From Xanthomonas sacchari (GTDB lineage Bacteria; Pseudomonadota; Gammaproteobacteria; Xanthomonadales; Xanthomonadaceae): a DNA stretch of 64,000 bases. This document shows positions 46,923 through 55,810 of the stretch, one piece after another. Location: the NCBI RefSeq assembly GCF_040529065.1, contig NZ_CP132343.1, forward strand, positions 4,853,001-4,917,000. The letters run 5' to 3'. The first letter of the stretch is position 1; each line of letters begins with the position of its first letter. A model generated the notes under the pieces. That model saw only the letters and a list, made by a program, of their open reading frames with translations, had not been told where the DNA came from and ran no database searches. The position numbers and the translations under genes are program-made.

Positions 46923-47480
46923 ATGCACCAGCACCAGGGAACCCAGCGCCAGCGCCGGCTGCGCGCATGGCTGATCGCCGCGGTGGTCGCTGGCGTGTGC
47001 GGCAACGCCGCCGCGCAGCAGATGGACCCGCGCGACGCGCAGTTGCAACAACAGCAACGCCTGCTGCAGCAGCAGGCCGAGCAGATCCAGCAGATGCAGC
47101 AGCAACTGCAGCAGACGCCGCCGGCCGGCGCCGAAGCCGCTGCACCGAGCGATGGCCTGTCCGCCACCTACCACGACTGCCGCAAGCAGGCGCAGGGCCT
47201 GGACGAGAACCGCCGCTGCATCCAGCGCGAACAACGCGTGCAGCAGGAACGCCTGGACCGCGCCTACGACAAGCTGCGCTATCGCCTCAGCGGCATGGAC
47301 CGCTCCCGGCTGATGGATGCGCAGTACACCTGGCAGCAGTCCAACGACCAGGCCGCACAGCTCGACCGCGCGTTCGGCGCCCGCGGCCAGGAGGCTGGCC
47401 TGCAAAGCGCCGAAGCCACCCTGCGCCGGATCAGCTCCCGTGCCGACGAACTGGAAGGCTATACGCGCGGCGGGCGTTGA
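46923..47480 (+). CDS. LprI-like (DUF1311) secreted protein with Gln-rich coiled coil
   Basis: 185 residues. A signal peptide (about 1-31, N-A-A-A-Q) precedes a Gln-rich coiled coil (about 38-66: QQQQRLLQQQAEQIQQM). A lysozyme-inhibitor LprI-type domain follows, with Cys in Y-H-D-C-R-K-Q and R-R-C-I-Q-R-E and the helix L-D-R-A-Y-D-K-L. The AAGGAGAAGGA just before ATG 46923 is a strong ribosome site and decides this start over the longer frame. Lysozyme inhibition is an inference from the family. Confidence 0.78.
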   Translation: MHQHQGTQRQRRLRAWLIAAVVAGVCGNAAAQQMDPRDAQLQQQQRLLQQQAEQIQQMQQQLQQTPPAGAEAAAPSDGLSATYHDCRKQAQGLDENRRCIQREQRVQQERLDRAYDKLRYRLSGMDRSRLMDAQYTWQQSNDQAAQLDRAFGARGQEAGLQSAEATLRRISSRADELEGYTRGGR

Positions 47481-47664
47481 GGGCAAAGCGACCTCCGCAA
47501 CAGGGCATGCACTGCGCGGAGCGCAAAGCCGCTATTCGGATTCAAGAAAGAATCCGCGGAGGCACCTTCGACGGCAGCGTCGCAGAACTTGGCATCAACG
47601 ACCTGCGATTCGAAGACGCCTGCAGCTAAGGCGGCCGAGCCGGCCAGCGCGCACGGGGCGCATC

Positions 47665-48186
47665 TCACTGCCCCGCCGCGCAACCCCCACCCTGTTCCGC
47701 GCACACCTTCATGGCGCGCTGCAGCTCGGCCTCGCTCAGCTGCGGGGGCGGTCGCGCGACGGCGGCCTGGACCTGGTCGGGACCGCCGGTCAGCGTGTGC
47801 AGGCCCTTGGCCGCCTTGCCGGCCAGGTAGTAGACGCCGAGCGCGATGTAGCCGCCGCTCTGGCTGACCTGTTCCACCGAGGGCGGCGGCCGCCAGTCCT
47901 TGTCGAAGCGGTTGGGCGGCGGGGTCACCGGATTCTTGAAGCGATACAGATCCAGCGGCTCGCCCTCGTCCGGGGGCAGCGCGCGCACTTCGCCCAGGGT
48001 CTGGATGTCGTCTTTGGCAGCGTCGGTGGCCGGCGGCATCGCGACGGACGGCGCGGGCGGCGCAGCGGCATCGGTCGCAGGCGCCGCCTGTTGCGCCTGC
48101 ACCTGCGCGCACGCCGCCAGCAACGCGACAGCCAGCAACGCCCTCAGGCGCCGGCCGATCGGTTCCATTGTGCCCATGCTGTCCAT
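47665..48186 (-). CDS. Secreted Pro/Ala-rich protein of unknown function
   Basis: 173 residues. A signal peptide ends near A-Q-V-Q-A-Q (about residue 32). A Pro/Ala-rich low-complexity stretch leads to a compact region with R-F-K-N-P-V-T-P-P-P-N-R-F-D-K-D-W-R-P-P-P near 82-101 and Y-I-A-L-G-V-Y-Y-L-A-G-K-A-A-K-G near 112-127. No family is recognised. Three in-frame ATGs (48186, 48177, 48168) are all possible; 48168 gives the most normal signal peptide. Same strand as and downstream of the PAQR gene. Confidence 0.68.
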   Translation of the reverse strand: MDSMGTMEPIGRRLRALLAVALLAACAQVQAQQAAPATDAAAPPAPSVAMPPATDAAKDDIQTLGEVRALPPDEGEPLDLYRFKNPVTPPPNRFDKDWRPPPSVEQVSQSGGYIALGVYYLAGKAAKGLHTLTGGPDQVQAAVARPPPQLSEAELQRAMKVCAEQGGGCAAGQ

Positions 48187-48241
48187 GGCGCCCGAGCTTA
48201 CGGACGCGGCGCGGCCATCTCTAGCGCGTCGCCACCGCCGT

Positions 48242-48898
48242 TCACGTCGGCGACAGCGGCCGCAGGCACAGCCAGATCGCGCACCAGTGCGCCAGCGCGC
48301 CGCCCAGCACGTGCGCGTGCCAGATCGCGCGGTTGTAGAGCATCGACTTGCGCACGTAGAAGGCCACGCCCACCGTGTAGATCGCGCCGCCGGCGGCGAT
48401 CAGCCACAGCACCGGCGTGTCCAGCCCGGCCACGATCGGCTTGACCGCGGCCATCCCCGCCCAGCCCAGCAACAGGTAGATCGCCACCCAGAAGCCCTTG
48501 GCGATGCCGGGCAGGAACAGCTTGGCGAACACCCCGAACAGCGCCACGCCCCACACCGCCAGCGTCATCGACCAGACCCAGGCGCCGGACAGCGCCAGCA
48601 CGAAGAACGGCGTGTAGGAGCCGGCGATCATCACGAAGATGCCGGCATGGTCGAGCTTGCGCAGCACCGGCTGGCGCTGCGGCGGGGCGAAGTTGTACGC
48701 CGCCGAACAGGCGAACATGGTCAGCAGCCCCAGTGCGTAGATGCTGGTGGCCAGGATCAGCGCATCGTTGGCATGGGCGCGCCAGACCAGCAGCGCGCCG
48801 CCGACCACGGCCAGCAGCAGGCCGGCGGCATGGACGAGCAGGTCGGCGCGGCGGGCGGCGGCGGTGCGGTAGTGCGGGGGAAGCGCGGAAGCAGACAC
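48242..48898 (-). CDS. Hemolysin III / PAQR family membrane protein
   Basis: 218 residues with seven predicted transmembrane helices. Family metal-site motifs: L-L-V-H-A-A-G near 20-26, A-C-S-A-A-Y-N-F-A near 63-71, the K-L-D-H-A-G-I-F near 81-88 and the C-terminal I-W-H-A-H-V-L near 191-197 with the paired His. Members resemble ceramidase and adiponectin-receptor hydrolases; despite the name, hemolysis is rarely shown. No operon partner upstream. Confidence 0.9.
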   Translation of the reverse strand: MSASALPPHYRTAAARRADLLVHAAGLLLAVVGGALLVWRAHANDALILATSIYALGLLTMFACSAAYNFAPPQRQPVLRKLDHAGIFVMIAGSYTPFFVLALSGAWVWSMTLAVWGVALFGVFAKLFLPGIAKGFWVAIYLLLGWAGMAAVKPIVAGLDTPVLWLIAAGGAIYTVGVAFYVRKSMLYNRAIWHAHVLGGALAHWCAIWLCLRPLSPT

Positions 48899-49138
48899 GG
48901 GCGAGAACAGTGGGCGACAGGGGCCGCCGGTGTCGGGGGGACGACAGGATACCTGTCGAGGACGACAACGCGTGCAGGGCCACCGGAGCAGCGTGCCGAT
49001 GGCGCGGCACCCAGATGGTCAACGCACCCGCAACCGCCCCGCCTGAATCCGCTCATCTGCCCTCCTCGCCTCTGCGCGCCCCGTCTCATACCCTGAGACG
49101 CGATTCCGCTTCCCTGTTCCGCTTTGAGAGCCGTGCCG

Positions 49139-51652
49139 ATGCCCGCCCACGCCCTAGCCCCGCGCACCGAGGACGCCGAGCGCGCCCTGTCCACCACCGA
49201 CGGGGCGCCCTCGCGCGATGGCGCCCTGCTCAGCGCGCGGCTGGAGCGGCGTTACCACAATCGCATCACCGGCAGCTTCACCATCCCCGGCCAGGCCGGC
49301 CGCTATGCACCGATCCCGGACGACGTGCCGCCGGCGCTGGCCGCGGCATTGCGCGAACGCGGCATCGCGCAGCTGTACAGCCACCAGGCCGAGGCCTGGG
49401 ACGCGGCGCAGCGCGGCGAGCACGTGGCCATCGTCACCCCCACCGCCTCGGGCAAGTCGCTGTGCTACACGCTGCCGGTGGTGGCCGCGGCGATGACCGC
49501 GCAGGCCAAGGCGCTGTACCTGTTCCCGACCAAGGCGCTGGCGCAGGACCAGGTGGCCGAGCTGCTGGACCTCAACCGTGCCGGCGACCTCGGGGTGAAG
49601 GCCTTCACCTTCGACGGCGACACCCCAGGCGATGCGCGCCAGGCGATCCGCCTGCACGGCGACATCGTGGTCAGCAACCCGGACATGCTGCACCAGGCGA
49701 TCCTGCCGCATCACACCAAGTGGGCGCAGTTCTTCGAGAACCTGCGCTACGTGGTGATCGACGAGATCCACACCTACCGCGGCGTGTTCGGCAGCCACGT
49801 CGCCAACGTGCTGCGGCGGCTCAAGCGCATCTGCGCGTTCTACGGCGTCACGCCGCAGTTCATCCTGTGCTCGGCCACCATCGGCAACCCGCGCGCGCAC
49901 GCCGAGGCGCTGATCGAGCAGCGCGTGCACGCGATTACCGATTCCGGCGCGCCCAGCGGCGACAAGCACGTGCTGCTGTGGAACCCGCCGGTGGTCAACG
50001 CCGACCTGGGCCTGCGCGCCTCGGCGCGCTCGCAGAGCAACCGCATCGCCCGCATCGCGATCAAGTCCGGGCTCAAGACCCTGGTGTTCGCGCAGACCCG
50101 GTTGATGGTGGAGGTGCTGACCAAGTACCTGAAGGACATCTTCGACCACGACCCGCGCAAACCGCCGCGCATCCGCGCCTACCGCGGCGGCTACCTGCCC
50201 AGCGAGCGCCGCGAGGCCGAGCGGGCGATGCGCGCCGGCAGCATCGACGGCATCGTCTCCACCTCGGCGCTGGAGCTGGGCGTGGACATCGGCGCGCTGG
50301 ACGTGGTGGTGCTCAACGGCTACCCCGGCAGCGTCGCCGCCACCTGGCAGCGCTTCGGCCGCGCCGGGCGCCGCCAGCAGCCGGCGCTGGGCGTGCTGGT
50401 GGCCAGTTCGCAGCCGCTGGACCAGTACGTGGTGCGGCATCCGGATTTCTTCGCCGACGCCTCGCCCGAGCACGCGCGCATCGCCCCGGACCAGCCGCTG
50501 ATCCTGTTCGACCACATCCGTTGCGCCGCGTTCGAGCTGACCTTCGTCGCCGGCGAGGCGTTCGGCCCGGTGGACCCGGCGGTGTTCCTGGAAGCGCTGG
50601 CCGAGAGCGAGGTGGTGCACCAGGAAGGCGACCGCTGGGAGTGGATCGCCGACAGCTATCCGGCCAATGCGGTGAGCCTGCGCTCGGTGGCCGACGGCAA
50701 CTTCGTGGTGGTGGACAAGACCGACGGCAAGCAGCAGATCATCGCCGAGGTCGACTATTCCGCCGCCGCGCTGACCCTGTACGAAGGCGCCATCCACATG
50801 GTGCAGAGCACGCCCTACCAGGTGGAGAAGCTGGACTGGGAAGGCCGCAAGGCCTACGTCACCCGCACCCACGTGGACTACTACACCGACAGCATCGACT
50901 TCACCAAGCTCAAGGTGCTGGACCGCTTCGACGGCGGCGCAGCCGGACGCGGCGACGCGCACCACGGCGAGGTGCACGTGGTGCGGCGCGTGGCCGGCTA
51001 CAAGAAGATCCGCTACTACACCCACGAGAACATCGGCTACGGCCCGGTCAACCTGCCCGACCAGGAACTGCACACCACCGCGGTGTGGTGGCAGTTGCCG
51101 CAGGCCACCCTGCTCAAGGCGTTCGGCAGCAAGCAGGACGCGCTGGACGGTTTCCTCGGCGCGGCCTACGCGTTGCACGTGGTGGCCACGGTGGCGGTGA
51201 TGGCCGATGCGCGCGATCTGCAGCAGGCGGTGGGCGACGGCGACGGTGCCTGGTTCGCGGTGGCCGACGCCAAGGGCCGCGGCCAGTTGCGCGGCGGCGA
51301 CAGCGGCGAGCCGGCCAGCGTCGAACTGCAGCAGTTCGTGCCCACCGTGTACCTGTACGACAACTTCCCCGGCGGCGTCGGCCTGAGCGAGCCGCTGTGG
51401 CGGCGCCAGGCCGAACTGGTGCAGCGCGCGCGCGAACTGGTGCAGAGCTGCGACTGCGTGGCCGGCTGCCCGGCCTGCGTCGGCCCGGTGCTGGCGGCGC
51501 AGGAGGAAAGCGCGACCACGCCGCGGGCGCTGGCGTTGCGCGTGCTGCGCCTGTTGCTCGACGGCGAGGACGACGCGGCGCTGGATGCGCGCGGCGCGGC
51601 CACGCTCGCCGCCGACGTCGATGCCGACGCGCTACCGGAGTGGAGCGCATGA
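49139..51652 (+). CDS. DEAD/DEAH-box helicase with DUF1998 zinc domain (MrfA/YprA-like)
   Basis: 837 residues. Superfamily 2 helicase: Walker A T-A-S-G-K-S near 100, I-D-E-I-H-T-Y (DExH) near 205 and motif III S-A-T-I-G-N. Motif V-VI are S-T-S-A-L-E-L-G-V-D-I-G and Q-R-F-G-R-A-G-R-R. The C-terminal DUF1998 domain holds four cysteines C771, C773, C777, C780. In Bacillus subtilis MrfA works with the exonuclease MrfB in mitomycin C damage repair. The stop overlaps the next gene (ATGA). ATG 49139 is chosen over a TTG at 49124. Confidence 0.92.
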   Translation: MPAHALAPRTEDAERALSTTDGAPSRDGALLSARLERRYHNRITGSFTIPGQAGRYAPIPDDVPPALAAALRERGIAQLYSHQAEAWDAAQRGEHVAIVTPTASGKSLCYTLPVVAAAMTAQAKALYLFPTKALAQDQVAELLDLNRAGDLGVKAFTFDGDTPGDARQAIRLHGDIVVSNPDMLHQAILPHHTKWAQFFENLRYVVIDEIHTYRGVFGSHVANVLRRLKRICAFYGVTPQFILCSATIGNPRAHAEALIEQRVHAITDSGAPSGDKHVLLWNPPVVNADLGLRASARSQSNRIARIAIKSGLKTLVFAQTRLMVEVLTKYLKDIFDHDPRKPPRIRAYRGGYLPSERREAERAMRAGSIDGIVSTSALELGVDIGALDVVVLNGYPGSVAATWQRFGRAGRRQQPALGVLVASSQPLDQYVVRHPDFFADASPEHARIAPDQPLILFDHIRCAAFELTFVAGEAFGPVDPAVFLEALAESEVVHQEGDRWEWIADSYPANAVSLRSVADGNFVVVDKTDGKQQIIAEVDYSAAALTLYEGAIHMVQSTPYQVEKLDWEGRKAYVTRTHVDYYTDSIDFTKLKVLDRFDGGAAGRGDAHHGEVHVVRRVAGYKKIRYYTHENIGYGPVNLPDQELHTTAVWWQLPQATLLKAFGSKQDALDGFLGAAYALHVVATVAVMADARDLQQAVGDGDGAWFAVADAKGRGQLRGGDSGEPASVELQQFVPTVYLYDNFPGGVGLSEPLWRRQAELVQRARELVQSCDCVAGCPACVGPVLAAQEESATTPRALALRVLRLLLDGEDDAALDARGAATLAADVDADALPEWSA

Positions 51653-52755
51653 GCATCAGCCTGGAGCGCCTGCGCGCGCTGCGCCGGCAGGCCGGCGATG
51701 CCAGCGCCGTGCGCACGCCGGCGTTGGCCGGCAATCCCACCGCAGCCGACGCGCCTCGCGCGTCGCGCACGGACGCTCTGGCGACGACGCCCACGCACGC
51801 GCCGCGGCAGGCAACGGCGCAGCCGCGCGAGGTCGCATCGCGCGCGGCACCGACGGCCGCACGCACGCCATCCGCTGCCCCGCGCAGCGGCGGCACCGAC
51901 ACCGCGGTGGCGCCGCCCATCGCCATCGCCCCGTTCGGCCGCGGCGGCACCGATGTGTCCGCCCTGCGGCGCCTGCTCGGCCTGCGCGAGCGCGCCGTCG
52001 CGCCCGCCGCGGCAGTGGTCGCACGCAGGCCTGCCCTCGCGCCGGACCGGCACCTGCCCGGGGTGGAGATCGCGCCCGGGCTGCACCTGATCGAGGCGTT
52101 CCTGCCGCAGCCGATCCCTGCCGGCGCGCTGTCGCTAGCCTTCGCCCGCCGCGAGGATGCGGTGGAACCGACCGACCTGCTGTTCTTCGACACCGAGACC
52201 ACCGGCCTGGCCGGCGGCACCGGGACGCGCGCCTTCATGATCGGCGCGGCCGACTGGACCGTGCATCCGGCCGATGGCCCGGGCCTGCGCATCCGCCAGT
52301 TGCTGATGGCCACGATGGGCGCGGAGAAGGCGATGCTGGAGGCGTTCCGCGCCTGGCTGCGGCCGGGCACCGTGCTGTCCAGCTACAACGGCCGCTGCTA
52401 CGACGCGCCGCTGCTGAAGACCCGCTACCGGCTGGCGCGCTGCGCCGATCCGCTGTCGGCGCTGGACCACGTGGACCTGCTGCATCCCACCCGCCGCCGC
52501 TACCGCGGCACCTGGGAGAACTGCAAGCTCGCCACCATCGAGCGGCAGTTGCTGCGGGTGGTGCGCGAGGACGACCTGCCGGGCTCGGAAGCGCCGGCGG
52601 CGTGGCTGGGCTACCTGCGCGGCGGCAACGCGCGGAACCTGCGCCGCGTCGCCGCACACAACCACCAGGACGTGGTCACGCTGGCGCTGCTGCTGCAGCG
52701 CCTGGTCGCCGCCGAGGCCGAGGAACGCGCGCTGGCGGCGGCCGCGTCGGCGTAG
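51649..52755 (+). CDS. Ribonuclease H-like DEDD exonuclease (MrfB/YprB-like)
   Basis: 368 residues. The N-terminal 120 residues are Ala/Pro/Arg-rich and probably disordered. The nuclease domain begins at L-L-F-F-D-T-E-T-T-G near residue 180 (DxE), with Y-N-G-R-C-Y-D near 247 and D-H-V-D-L-L-H. The closing H-N-H-Q-D-V-V-T-L completes a DEDDh-like set. This is the YprB family, the metal-dependent exonuclease partner of the preceding helicase. The four-base overlap implies coupled translation and a joint repair function. Confidence 0.9.
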   Translation: MSISLERLRALRRQAGDASAVRTPALAGNPTAADAPRASRTDALATTPTHAPRQATAQPREVASRAAPTAARTPSAAPRSGGTDTAVAPPIAIAPFGRGGTDVSALRRLLGLRERAVAPAAAVVARRPALAPDRHLPGVEIAPGLHLIEAFLPQPIPAGALSLAFARREDAVEPTDLLFFDTETTGLAGGTGTRAFMIGAADWTVHPADGPGLRIRQLLMATMGAEKAMLEAFRAWLRPGTVLSSYNGRCYDAPLLKTRYRLARCADPLSALDHVDLLHPTRRRYRGTWENCKLATIERQLLRVVREDDLPGSEAPAAWLGYLRGGNARNLRRVAAHNHQDVVTLALLLQRLVAAEAEERALAAAASA

Positions 52756-52776
52756 GCGCGGCACGCCGCCGGCGGA

Positions 52777-54867
52777 TCACTCCAGCCGCTGCGCACTGCC
52801 GGCGGCGATGGCCGCATCGAACAGGCGGTCGACCTCGCGATCGAGCTGCGCGTTCAATTCGCCCTGCCGCGCGCCCAGTTCGCCCTGCTGCCGGCCCAGC
52901 GCGGCCTGCTGTTCGCCGAGCGCGCGCATCTTCGCCGACAGCGCGTCCTGGCGCTGCGCAAGCGCTGCCTGGGCATTCGCCTGCGCCTTGGCAGCGACGG
53001 CGTCCATGTCGATGCGCGCCAGCGCCCGCGCCGCGGCCTCCTGCGCCAGCTTGCCCTGTTCCCGGCCCAGCTCGCCCTGCTCGCGGCCCAGTGCACCCTG
53101 GCGCTTGCCGAGTTCGCCCTGCTGCGCGCCCAGCTTGCCGATCGGCTCGAACAGCGCGTCGAAGCGGGCCAGCAGTGCAGGATCGTGCACCACATAGCGC
53201 TTGCCGCCGCGGCGGAACCACAGGCCATCGCCCTGGGTCTCGCGCTTCATGCTGGCGAGTTCGTCGCTGCTGCCACTCATCGTCGAATGGTTGCCCTTGA
53301 CCCGGACATACGACTGTTCGAGTTGACCGTTGCGGGTCTTCTGCACCGACCGCGTGCTGATCCGCGAGCCGATGGCCGGCGGTGCAGCGGGGACCGCCGG
53401 TGCCGGCGGCGCCAGCGGCGCGGGCGGCGGCAGCGGCGCGACCGGCGGCGGTGCAGGCTGCGCGGGCGTCGCTGCCGCCACCCTGGCCGCCTTGGACGCA
53501 CGCGGCGGCAGCGGCGCGGCGGGCACGTCGGCGGCACGCGCGGCATCGTCCATGTCCGCCGCGTCGGTCGCTTCGGCAGCTTCGGCGGCTTCGGCCGCAG
53601 CAGCCGCCGCCTCGCGCCCACGTTCCCGCGCGGCATCGGCCACGTCGGCCGCCTGCGCGGCGGCATCGCCGGCAGCATCGGCGGCAGTCTGCGCCGCCTC
53701 GGCGGCCGCGGCAGCCGCATCGGCCGCGGCTTCGGTGCCGGCATCGACGTCGGTCGCCACGTCGGGTGCCGGCGTGCGCGCCGGCCGGGTCGGCGCCGCG
53801 CTCGCGGCCGCATGGCCGGGCTGGGCCACCAGGCGCAGCGGCATCACGCCGAGCACGGTCACCGCGGTCAGGATCAGGGCCGCGCCCAGGCGCGGAAAAG
53901 CGGACGTGGTCTGCAGCATCTGCAATCTCCGTTTCAGGCTCAGGAAGGTCGGCGAGGCGCTGGCCACGCCGGCGCTGGGCCGCGGCGCCACGCCCAGCTG
54001 CACCAGCAGCCGCGCGTAGTCGTGACGGCAATGGCGGTGACCGGCGACCACGGCCGCGTCGCAGGCCGCCTCGCGGGCCAGGGCGTATTCGCGGTTGGCC
54101 AGGTGCACCAGCGGATGGAAGAAGAACAGGTGCTGCGCCACGGCCGGCAGCAGGCCCCACCACAGGTCGCGGCGCTGCAGGTGCACCAGTTCGTGGGTCA
54201 GCGCCATGTCCAGGTCGTCGGCGCGCAGGCTGTCCATGCGCCGCGCCGGCAGCAACAGCACCGGCCGCCACGGGCCGATCAGCTGCGGCGAATCGATGTG
54301 CGCACACAGCCGCAACTGCGGCGGCTCGCGCAGGCCATGCGCCTCGGCGGCCAGGCGCAACGCGCCGAGCAGGGCGGCGTCGGTGCACGGCGCCGCCGCG
54401 CGCGCACGCTGGCGGCTGCGACGGTAGGCCAGCACGCTGTGCGCGGCGCAGACCAGTACGCCGGCCAGCCACAACGCGGCCAGCGCCTGCGCCCAGGGCC
54501 AGGCTGCCGAGGACGGCGTGGCCGGCGGCAAGGCGATCGGCGCGACAGCGGTAGCGGCAGTCGCGTTGACGTTGCGTTGCGCGGGCGCCGCGGATGCGGC
54601 CTGCACGGACGATGTTGCCGCGCGTCCCGGGGTCGCCGGCATCGTGGCTACGACCGCCGGCAACTGCACCGCGCCGGCCCACAGCAGGCCGAGCACGCTC
54701 TGCGCGGCCACCAGCCACCACAGCCGGCAACGCGTGGCCGCCGGCAGGGTCGGCAGCCAGCGGCACAGCGCCCAGATCAGCGCGACCAGCACCAGCGTCT
54801 GCACGCTGGTCGCCAGCAGGCGCGACAGCAGGCTCTCGAACACGTCCGTCCCCAACAGGCTGTGCAT
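52777..54867 (-). CDS. M56 (BlaR1-like) metalloprotease with unusual heptad-repeat tail
   Basis: 696 residues. Four N-terminal membrane helices frame the zinc protease site H-E-L-V-H at 225-229, with the third ligand in A-L-A-R-E-A-A-C-D-A-A near 257. In place of a penicillin-sensor domain the tail has an Ala-rich coil (about 355-430), a proline-rich stretch (about 445-490) and a small folded segment. Seven-residue repeats L-G-x-x-Q-G-E follow at 579-606 and 650-670. It starts three bases after the BlaI-type repressor and should cleave it on a signal. Confidence 0.87.
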   Translation of the reverse strand: MHSLLGTDVFESLLSRLLATSVQTLVLVALIWALCRWLPTLPAATRCRLWWLVAAQSVLGLLWAGAVQLPAVVATMPATPGRAATSSVQAASAAPAQRNVNATAATAVAPIALPPATPSSAAWPWAQALAALWLAGVLVCAAHSVLAYRRSRQRARAAAPCTDAALLGALRLAAEAHGLREPPQLRLCAHIDSPQLIGPWRPVLLLPARRMDSLRADDLDMALTHELVHLQRRDLWWGLLPAVAQHLFFFHPLVHLANREYALAREAACDAAVVAGHRHCRHDYARLLVQLGVAPRPSAGVASASPTFLSLKRRLQMLQTTSAFPRLGAALILTAVTVLGVMPLRLVAQPGHAAASAAPTRPARTPAPDVATDVDAGTEAAADAAAAAAEAAQTAADAAGDAAAQAADVADAARERGREAAAAAAEAAEAAEATDAADMDDAARAADVPAAPLPPRASKAARVAAATPAQPAPPPVAPLPPPAPLAPPAPAVPAAPPAIGSRISTRSVQKTRNGQLEQSYVRVKGNHSTMSGSSDELASMKRETQGDGLWFRRGGKRYVVHDPALLARFDALFEPIGKLGAQQGELGKRQGALGREQGELGREQGKLAQEAAARALARIDMDAVAAKAQANAQAALAQRQDALSAKMRALGEQQAALGRQQGELGARQGELNAQLDREVDRLFDAAIAAGSAQRLE

Positions 54868-54870
54868 GGC

Positions 54871-55257
54871 TCAGTCCTCTCGCCGTTGCGATTGCAGTTT
54901 GGCCACCAGGGCCTCGAGTTCCGCCAGTTCCGCGTCGCTGACCTCGGCGCGCTGCGACATCCACGCCACGAACGGCGAGACCGAGCCCTGCAGGGTCTTC
55001 TCGACGAAGCTGCCGACCGCGCTGCGCACCACGTCGTCCTGGCCGCTGGTGGCGGCATAGCGGTACACCCCCTGCACCTGGCGGCGGCGCAGATAGGACT
55101 TGGCGCGCAGGCGCTCCATCATGGTCAGCACCGTCGAACGCGCCAGCCCGCGCGCCTCGCCGAACCCGGCGGCGACCTCGCCGACGCTGGCATCGCCGTG
55201 CTCGGCGATGTACTGCAGCAGGGCCAGTTCCTGGTCCCCGATCGATTTGCGGCGCAT
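54871..55257 (-). CDS. BlaI/MecI/CopY family transcriptional repressor
   Basis: 128 residues. Winged helix near 1-70: S-I-G-D-Q-E-L-A-L-L-Q-Y-I, S-V-G-E-V-A-A-G-F, G-L-A-R-S-T-V-L-T-M-M-E-R-L (recognition helix) and R-V-x-G-V-Y-R-Y wing. The C-terminal half is the dimer and cleavage region. Repressors of this family are inactivated by the partner M56 protease, encoded three bases downstream. Two palindromic operators with ACA-N2-TGT cores lie just ahead of the start. Confidence 0.92.
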   Translation of the reverse strand: MRRKSIGDQELALLQYIAEHGDASVGEVAAGFGEARGLARSTVLTMMERLRAKSYLRRRQVQGVYRYAATSGQDDVVRSAVGSFVEKTLQGSVSPFVAWMSQRAEVSDAELAELEALVAKLQSQRRED

Positions 55258-55273
55258 CCACCCACTCCGATGA

Positions 55274-55315
55274 CTACACGTGTCGGCAAAGCTACCCGTG
55301 ACGACAACTGTCGTC
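55274..55315. promoter_or_regulatory. Predicted BlaI-type operators
   Basis: Two dyads with an ACA-N2-TGT core: CTACACGTGTCG (55274-55285) and the perfect palindrome GACGACAACTGTCGTC (55300-55315). Their centres are 28 bases apart, 16 to 60 bases upstream of the repressor start. This fits autorepression of the BlaI-M56 pair. Confidence 0.72.
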
Positions 55316-55810
55316 AATAGGTCGCAGGTCATGGACGGCAGGCGACAGCAGGCCTGGCGATGGCGTCCGGCCGCGAGGCTGGCAGCGCTTATCGCAGGCT
55401 GGCGGATGTCTGGGTAGTCGGTTCGTCCATGCCTCACGTTCGCTGCGCTCCGACCTCTTCGCGCTGGGGACACGAATGTCCTATACCCAGGTATCGCAAC
55501 GCATACGCGCGGCAGGCAGCGCTGTACCAACGCGCAATGGTGCAAGCGCACATGCGGTGCAAGAATTCCCTGCATCGCTTCACGCCGCTGTCTCCACCTC
55601 GGGTCACGCGCTGTCGCGCGGATGCGCCGTTCGCCTTCATCGATTTGAAGCGAACAGCCGCAAAGCCGCGCGCCACGTCCCCTGATCCGCGCCGCGCCGC
55701 GGGCGCCCTTCCATCGCAAACGCACAGCCAGCCGGGCGTCGCCGCGAGGCCGCCGCCCAGCGCTGGGTGCGCGCCTGCGCCACCGCTCCCACTCCACGCC
55801 GGATCCGACC
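55316..55810. other. Divergent region between repressor and TonB receptor, no gene seen
   Basis: About 495 bases beyond the operators. No repeat-family member, terminator or convincing small gene. Low-quality frames here have no ribosome sites. The TonB receptor promoter should be in the right half; no clear element was found. Confidence 0.45.
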
